Notes under the pieces: generated by a model
The model's database searches: none
Told to the model about the DNA's origin: nothing
Seen by the model: only the letters and a program-made list of their open reading frames with translations
Part shown: positions 7,360 to 10,115 of the stretch, piece after piece
Layout: every line of letters starts with the position of its first letter
How positions within the stretch are numbered: the stretch's first letter is position 1
NCBI GenBank assembly: GCA_029979485.1
Contig: JAPOHK010000020.1
Coordinates: forward strand, 1 to 10,115
DNA length: 10,115 nucleotides
Source of the DNA: Candidatus Planktophila limnetica
GTDB lineage: Bacteria; Actinomycetota; Actinomycetes; Nanopelagicales; Nanopelagicaceae
Direction of reading: 5' to 3'
Translations under genes and position numbers: made by a program

Positions 7360-8286
7360 TTAATTGAAATGGCGCCAGGATTCTGGCGCTTTTTTCATGT
7401 CTAAGAACTCAACTCCGCTTCCTTCGCAAACATCTCCTATGTGAATTCCTGGCAGATTGATTCCCGTTGCTAAAAGCACGTGATCTTCACCGCCACCAGC
7501 GATGAGATCCCACACGTCAACATCAAGTGAATGTGCAACAGCTGCAAGGTCTGCGAAACCTTCAGCCCGTTCGATTTTTCGTGAATCAATTCTTAGCGCG
7601 ACGGCAGATGCCTTGCTCATCTGATTGGCTTGTACAAGCAAGGAATCACTGACATCGCACATAGCATGCGCACTCTTGAAACTTCGCATGAGTGTTGGGT
7701 TTAACTCCGGAGATTTAAATTGAGCCAGCGCACGCGTATGAACAGAAGATTGCGGAATTTTCTTAGAGAGAATTTCATAGCCAGCTCGCGACCATCCAGG
7801 TAGCGCAGATAAATAAATTGAATCTCCTACGCGAGCACCCGAGCGCGTGATGTTAAGTCGGGAAGACCCAACTGCTGTCATAGAAATCATGATTTTCTCA
7901 CCACGAGATATATCTCCGCCAACCACCGCTGAATCTGATGCAGAAGCTGTATCAGCAATACCTCGAGCCATATCTTTTATCCATTGCATCTCCTCATTGC
8001 CTGTCAGAGTTAATGCAACTACCAAGTATTGAGGATCGGCGCCCATTGCATATACATCGGCAAGATTTGCAACTGTTATCTTTGAACCGATTTCATATGC
8101 CGTTGACCACTCGCGATTAAAGTGCACATCTTCAATAGCCATATCAGTCGTTATAACTGAATGCTTATCAGTGGCAACTACTGCGGCGTCATCGCCAATT
8201 CCTACAATTACTCGTGGGTTTTTTTGGTTGAGTGGCGAAAATATTGAGGAGATCTCAGAAATAACCTGTTCCTCATTAAAATTCAT
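7360..8286 (-). CDS. thiL: Thiamine-monophosphate kinase
   Basis: ThiL phosphorylates thiamine monophosphate with ATP to give thiamine diphosphate, the active cofactor. The 308 residues carry the PurM/ThiL-type motifs in order: GIGDDAAV (29-36), TTDMAIEDVHF (46-56), NLADVYAMGA (74-83), VGGDISRG (122-129), SGARVGD (149-155), CDVSDSL (210-216) and GGGEDH (264-269). Two motifs depart from the usual form: DVSDG reads DVSDS, and GGEDYEL reads GGEDHVL. The length is slightly below the usual 320-330. The ATG at 8286 is the only plausible start. The GAGG beside it is too close to serve as a good ribosome binding site, and a TATTCT hexamer ends 6 nt before the ATG. Its last codons contain the rpmB terminator. 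Divergent from the Lrp-like gene. Confidence 0.94.
   Translation of the reverse strand: MNFNEEQVISEISSIFSPLNQKNPRVIVGIGDDAAVVATDKHSVITTDMAIEDVHFNREWSTAYEIGSKITVANLADVYAMGADPQYLVVALTLTGNEEMQWIKDMARGIADTASASDSAVVGGDISRGEKIMISMTAVGSSRLNITRSGARVGDSIYLSALPGWSRAGYEILSKKIPQSSVHTRALAQFKSPELNPTLMRSFKSAHAMCDVSDSLLVQANQMSKASAVALRIDSRKIERAEGFADLAAVAHSLDVDVWDLIAGGGEDHVLLATGINLPGIHIGDVCEGSGVEFLDMKKAPESWRHFN
7372..7395 (+). terminator. Intrinsic terminator of rpmB, inside the thiL 3' end
   Basis: GCGCCAG (7372-7378), loop GATT, and CTGGCGC (7383-7389) form a perfect 7-bp GC-rich stem followed directly by six T residues (7390-7395). It lies 22 nt after the rpmB stop. The whole hairpin is also coding sequence for the last residues of ThiL on the other strand. 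Read on the minus strand, the stem lacks a downstream T run, so it should act for rpmB only. Confidence 0.88.
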
Positions 8287-8292
8287 GCCTCA

Positions 8293-8298
8293 AGAATA
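8293..8298 (-). promoter_or_regulatory. Possible -10 element for a leaderless thiL transcript
   Basis: TATTCT on the minus strand fits TAnnnT, matches TATAAT at four of six positions, and ends 6 nt before the thiL ATG. Transcription from it would begin at or next to the start codon. No good -35 hexamer is seen at the usual distance. Leaderless transcripts are common in actinobacteria, and thiL lacks a well-placed Shine-Dalgarno sequence. Confidence 0.35.
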
Positions 8299-8302
8299 CT
8301 CA

Positions 8303-8332
8303 TTGCAGCCAATAGTGCAGATGCGATACTTT
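8303..8332 (+). promoter_or_regulatory. Candidate promoter of the Lrp/AsnC-domain gene
   Basis: TTGCAG (8303-8308) is followed after 16 nt by GATACT (8325-8330), or after 18 nt by TACTTT (8327-8332), which fits TAnnnT. A start near 8338 leaves a leader of about 23 nt carrying AAAAGGAG (8347-8354). The 74-nt spacer it occupies separates two divergent genes, so a promoter is required here. Confidence 0.45.
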
Positions 8333-8360
8333 GTCCCCTCAACGGCAAAAGGAGTCGACC

Positions 8361-8594
8361 ATGTCAGTACAGGCATTTATTTTGATTCAAACTGAAGTTG
8401 GTAAAGCTTCCAGCGTTGCTTCGGCTGTGTCAGCAATTTCTGGAGTGACACTCGCAGAAGGCGTCACAGGTCCTTACGATGTAATCATGCGCGCCGAAGC
8501 GCCAAGTATGGAAGATTTCGGTCGAATGATTTTGTCTAAGGTTCAAGGCGTTCCTGGCATAACAAGAACGTTGACCTGCCCAGTTACTTACTAG
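8361..8594 (+). CDS. Stand-alone Lrp/AsnC ligand-binding (RAM) domain protein
   Basis: The 77-residue product is a lone alpha/beta effector domain of the Lrp/AsnC family, without the N-terminal helix-turn-helix. It begins SVQAFILIQTEVGKASSVA, the first strand and helix of the fold. It continues through GVTLAEGVTGPYDVIM, the conserved turn between strands, and ends GVPGITRTLTCPV. Such domains assemble as dimers or larger rings and bind amino acids or other small effectors. Without a DNA-binding part it may partner a full-length Lrp protein or act as a sensor; the ligand cannot be read from sequence. The ATG at 8361 is chosen because AAAAGGAG ends 6 nt before it. A TTG at 8331 in frame would bury that site. 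Its stop overlaps the ddl stop. A similar gene lies near thiL in Streptomyces, so it belongs to this neighbourhood. Confidence 0.88.
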   Translation: MSVQAFILIQTEVGKASSVASAVSAISGVTLAEGVTGPYDVIMRAEAPSMEDFGRMILSKVQGVPGITRTLTCPVTY

Positions 8595-9661
8595 TTTTCT
8601 AAGACACCATTTGTTCTTAGCAAGGCTGACTTAATTAATTCTTCAATAACACTTTCATAATTCTTTCCTGTTGCTGCCCACATTTTTGGAAACACAGAAG
8701 TTGAAGTGAAACCGGGCATTGTGTTTAGTTCATTAATGAAAATCTGACCACTTGTTTCGTAAAAGAAATCCACTCGTGCAAGCCCAGAGCAACCTAGCGC
8801 TTTAAATGCCTTTATAGCCTGCGTGCGAATTTCCTCTGCGATATCACCAGGAATTAATGCTGGCAATTCAATTTTTGTTGCACCATCCAAATACTTAGCT
8901 TGAAAATCATAAAATTCAAACTTTGGATCAATCGAAATCGATCCTACAACGGAGGCTTCAGGAGATCCATTTATCTCAAGAACTGCGCATTCGACTTCTA
9001 GGCCATGGATTGCCTTTTCAACTAATGCCTTTGAATCAAATACGTGTGCTTGCTCAATTGCTGCTGCAAACTCTTTTGCCGATTTAACTTTAGTTGTGCC
9101 TCGACTTGATCCTCCGCGGGCTGGTTTTACAAATAGAGGAAATTGCAATTCCGCGGCCGCCTTCTCGATTTCTGAGCGGTGAGATTTCCAATCGCTTTTT
9201 TTGACCACAAATCCCGGGACCACGTCCATGTTGTGGGAAGCAAAAATTGGTTTTGCAAATGATTTATCCATTGCAACTGCGCTTGCGAGAACTCCGCTGC
9301 CAACATATGCAATATCGGCCATCTCGCAAAAGCCCTGAATTGTTCCATCTTCACCGTATGGACCATGTAGTAATGGAAAAATCACATCGATGTTGAGCAA
9401 TTTGTTGTTAACACTTAAACCATGAATGTCTGCAACAACAGCAGGTGCGTTGGCAGGAACTTCTGGCAATACCCCCGCGCGAATTTCCAGTGGGAAATCT
9501 TGTGCTACATGAACCCACTTGCCTTCTCGTGTGATTCCAATAAGAACGACTTCATATTTAGATTTATCTAGTGCTGCTAAAACGCCACCGGCTGATACAC
9601 ATGAAATTTCGTGCTCACTTGAACGGCCGCCAAAAATAATAGCGATAACTTTTTTACTCAT
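8591..9661 (-). CDS. ddl: D-alanine--D-alanine ligase
   Basis: Ddl joins two D-alanines using ATP, making the dipeptide that ends the peptidoglycan stem. The 356 residues follow the actinobacterial DdlA layout. GGRSSEHEIS (11-20) opens the N-terminal domain, and HGPYGEDGTIQG (99-110) is conserved. The ATP-grasp core includes KPARGGSSRG (179-188), RVDFF (296-300) and the metal and substrate motif INELNTMPGFTSTS (309-322). YDFQAKY (251-257) is of the D-Ala-D-Ala rather than the D-Ala-D-Lac kind. The loop usually reading GSSxGV with a hydrophobic x has R187 here, followed by T189. The ATG overlaps the gpsA stop as ATGA, so translation is probably coupled. The stop is shared as CTAG with the convergent Lrp-domain gene. 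Confidence 0.96.
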   Translation of the reverse strand: MSKKVIAIIFGGRSSEHEISCVSAGGVLAALDKSKYEVVLIGITREGKWVHVAQDFPLEIRAGVLPEVPANAPAVVADIHGLSVNNKLLNIDVIFPLLHGPYGEDGTIQGFCEMADIAYVGSGVLASAVAMDKSFAKPIFASHNMDVVPGFVVKKSDWKSHRSEIEKAAAELQFPLFVKPARGGSSRGTTKVKSAKEFAAAIEQAHVFDSKALVEKAIHGLEVECAVLEINGSPEASVVGSISIDPKFEFYDFQAKYLDGATKIELPALIPGDIAEEIRTQAIKAFKALGCSGLARVDFFYETSGQIFINELNTMPGFTSTSVFPKMWAATGKNYESVIEELIKSALLRTNGVLEN

Positions 9662-10115
9662 CGAATGAAGTTTTCTGCTTTTGTTGTGATTGCCATGAGT
9701 CGCTCGAGTGCTTGCTTAGGAGTAATTGTTTCCGCAACGACATCTGCAACTGCTTCAATAACTGGCACTTCAACCCCAACTCTGTGCGCTAATTCAACAA
9801 CGGCACTGGATGAGGCTACGCCCTCAACCGTTTTTGCCACACGGGCACGCGCATCGTTCATGGAACCAGTGCGTCCGAGTACTTCACCAAATGTTCGATT
9901 GCGGGATAAAGCCGAACCGCAACTTGCAACGAGATCACCCATGCCAGCCAAGCCTGCAGCGCTAAGTGGATCCGCTCCATGTGCCGCGCCAATTCGTGCA
10001 ACTTCATTTAGCCCACGAGTAATCAACATGGCTTGAGTATTTTCACCAAATCCCATTCCAATAGACATTCCGACTGCCAGAGCAATTATGCTTTTAATTG
10101 CACCGGCTAATTCAC
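9658..10115 (-). CDS. gpsA: NAD(P)-dependent glycerol-3-phosphate dehydrogenase, C-terminal part (cut by window edge)
   Basis: GpsA reduces dihydroxyacetone phosphate to sn-glycerol 3-phosphate for phospholipid synthesis. The visible 151 residues plus stop are the C-terminal helical domain, open to the right edge. They begin ELAGAIKSIIALAVGM, which contains the conserved lysine of the substrate site. GFGENTQAMLITRGLNEVARI follows, then GLAGMGDLVASC and SRNRTFGEVLG, all hallmark segments of the family. The N-terminal Rossmann domain with the GxGxxG motif lies outside. An internal Met (codon at 10066-10068) is not the start, since the reading frame and homology continue upstream. The TGA stop overlaps the ddl ATG by 4 nt. 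The gpsA-ddl pairing is standard in actinobacteria. Confidence 0.96.
   Translation of the reverse strand, partial: ELAGAIKSIIALAVGMSIGMGFGENTQAMLITRGLNEVARIGAAHGADPLSAAGLAGMGDLVASCGSALSRNRTFGEVLGRTGSMNDARARVAKTVEGVASSSAVVELAHRVGVEVPVIEAVADVVAETITPKQALERLMAITTKAENFIR

Noticed and set aside
8331..8360. Ten-codon N-terminal extension of the Lrp-domain gene from a TTG
   Set aside because: The extension contains the strong AAAAGGAG site correctly spaced for the ATG at 8361 and would overlap the candidate -10 element.
8599..8620. CTAAGA/TCTTAG hairpin just after the Lrp-domain stop as a terminator
   Set aside because: The stem is AT-rich with a 10-nt loop and has no T run after it on either strand; it lies in the ddl coding region.
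9665..10036. Plus-strand 123-codon open frame
   Set aside because: Antisense to the gpsA C-terminal domain, which is unmistakable on the other strand.
10066..10068. gpsA beginning at this internal ATG
   Set aside because: The frame stays open to the window edge and the upstream residues ELAGAIKSIIALAVG are conserved GpsA sequence.
1..10115. A novel defence, mobile or biosynthetic system
   Set aside because: Every gene belongs to a known housekeeping family in a known actinobacterial order. I found no direct repeats, transposase, integrase, attachment site or CRISPR-like array.

Overview
The window reads as chromosomal housekeeping DNA from a member of the Actinomycetota. The order gpsA-ddl-(Lrp/AsnC)-thiL-rpmB-recG-rsmD-coaD-sepIVA-DUF177-rpmF-rnc-smc is the one familiar from Streptomyces and Mycobacterium. 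The SMC, DUF177 and SepIVA sequences also resemble actinobacterial versions. Base composition is modest (below 50% GC by eye) and intergenic spaces are very short. Together these suggest a streamlined, low-GC actinobacterium of the freshwater acI/Nanopelagicales kind. That placement is an inference; no rRNA is present to confirm it.

Layout, left to right. 1-1658 (-) is the N-terminal half of SMC, cut by the window edge. 1726-7060 (-) is a run of seven genes, read from right to left: recG, rsmD, coaD, sepIVA, a DUF177/YceD gene, rpmF and rnc. Most junctions are 3-29 nt or overlapping. Larger spacers precede rpmF (117 nt) and smc (67 nt). 7164-7349 (+) is rpmB, divergent from recG, with a good intrinsic terminator that lies inside the 3' end of the convergent thiL. 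7360-8286 (-) is thiL. 8361-8594 (+) is a 77-residue stand-alone Lrp/AsnC effector domain, divergent from thiL and convergent with ddl. 8591-9661 (-) is ddl, coupled by an ATGA overlap to gpsA (9658-10115, C-terminal part only).

The genes support core processes: chromosome organisation (smc), RNA processing and ribosome building (rnc, rpmF, DUF177, rsmD, rpmB), coenzyme A and thiamine diphosphate synthesis (coaD, thiL), fork rescue (recG), septum and envelope growth (sepIVA, ddl) and phospholipid precursor supply (gpsA).

No stretch longer than about 120 nt lacks a gene. I saw no mobile element, CRISPR array, tRNA, rRNA or foreign-looking island, and no evidence of a novel multi-gene system. 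The points worth a second look are small: a recurring GATACTT element upstream of three genes, possible leaderless starts, a terminator embedded in a coding region, a shared CTAG double stop, a shortened SepIVA, substitutions in ThiL and Ddl motifs, and genes missing from the usual neighbourhood.
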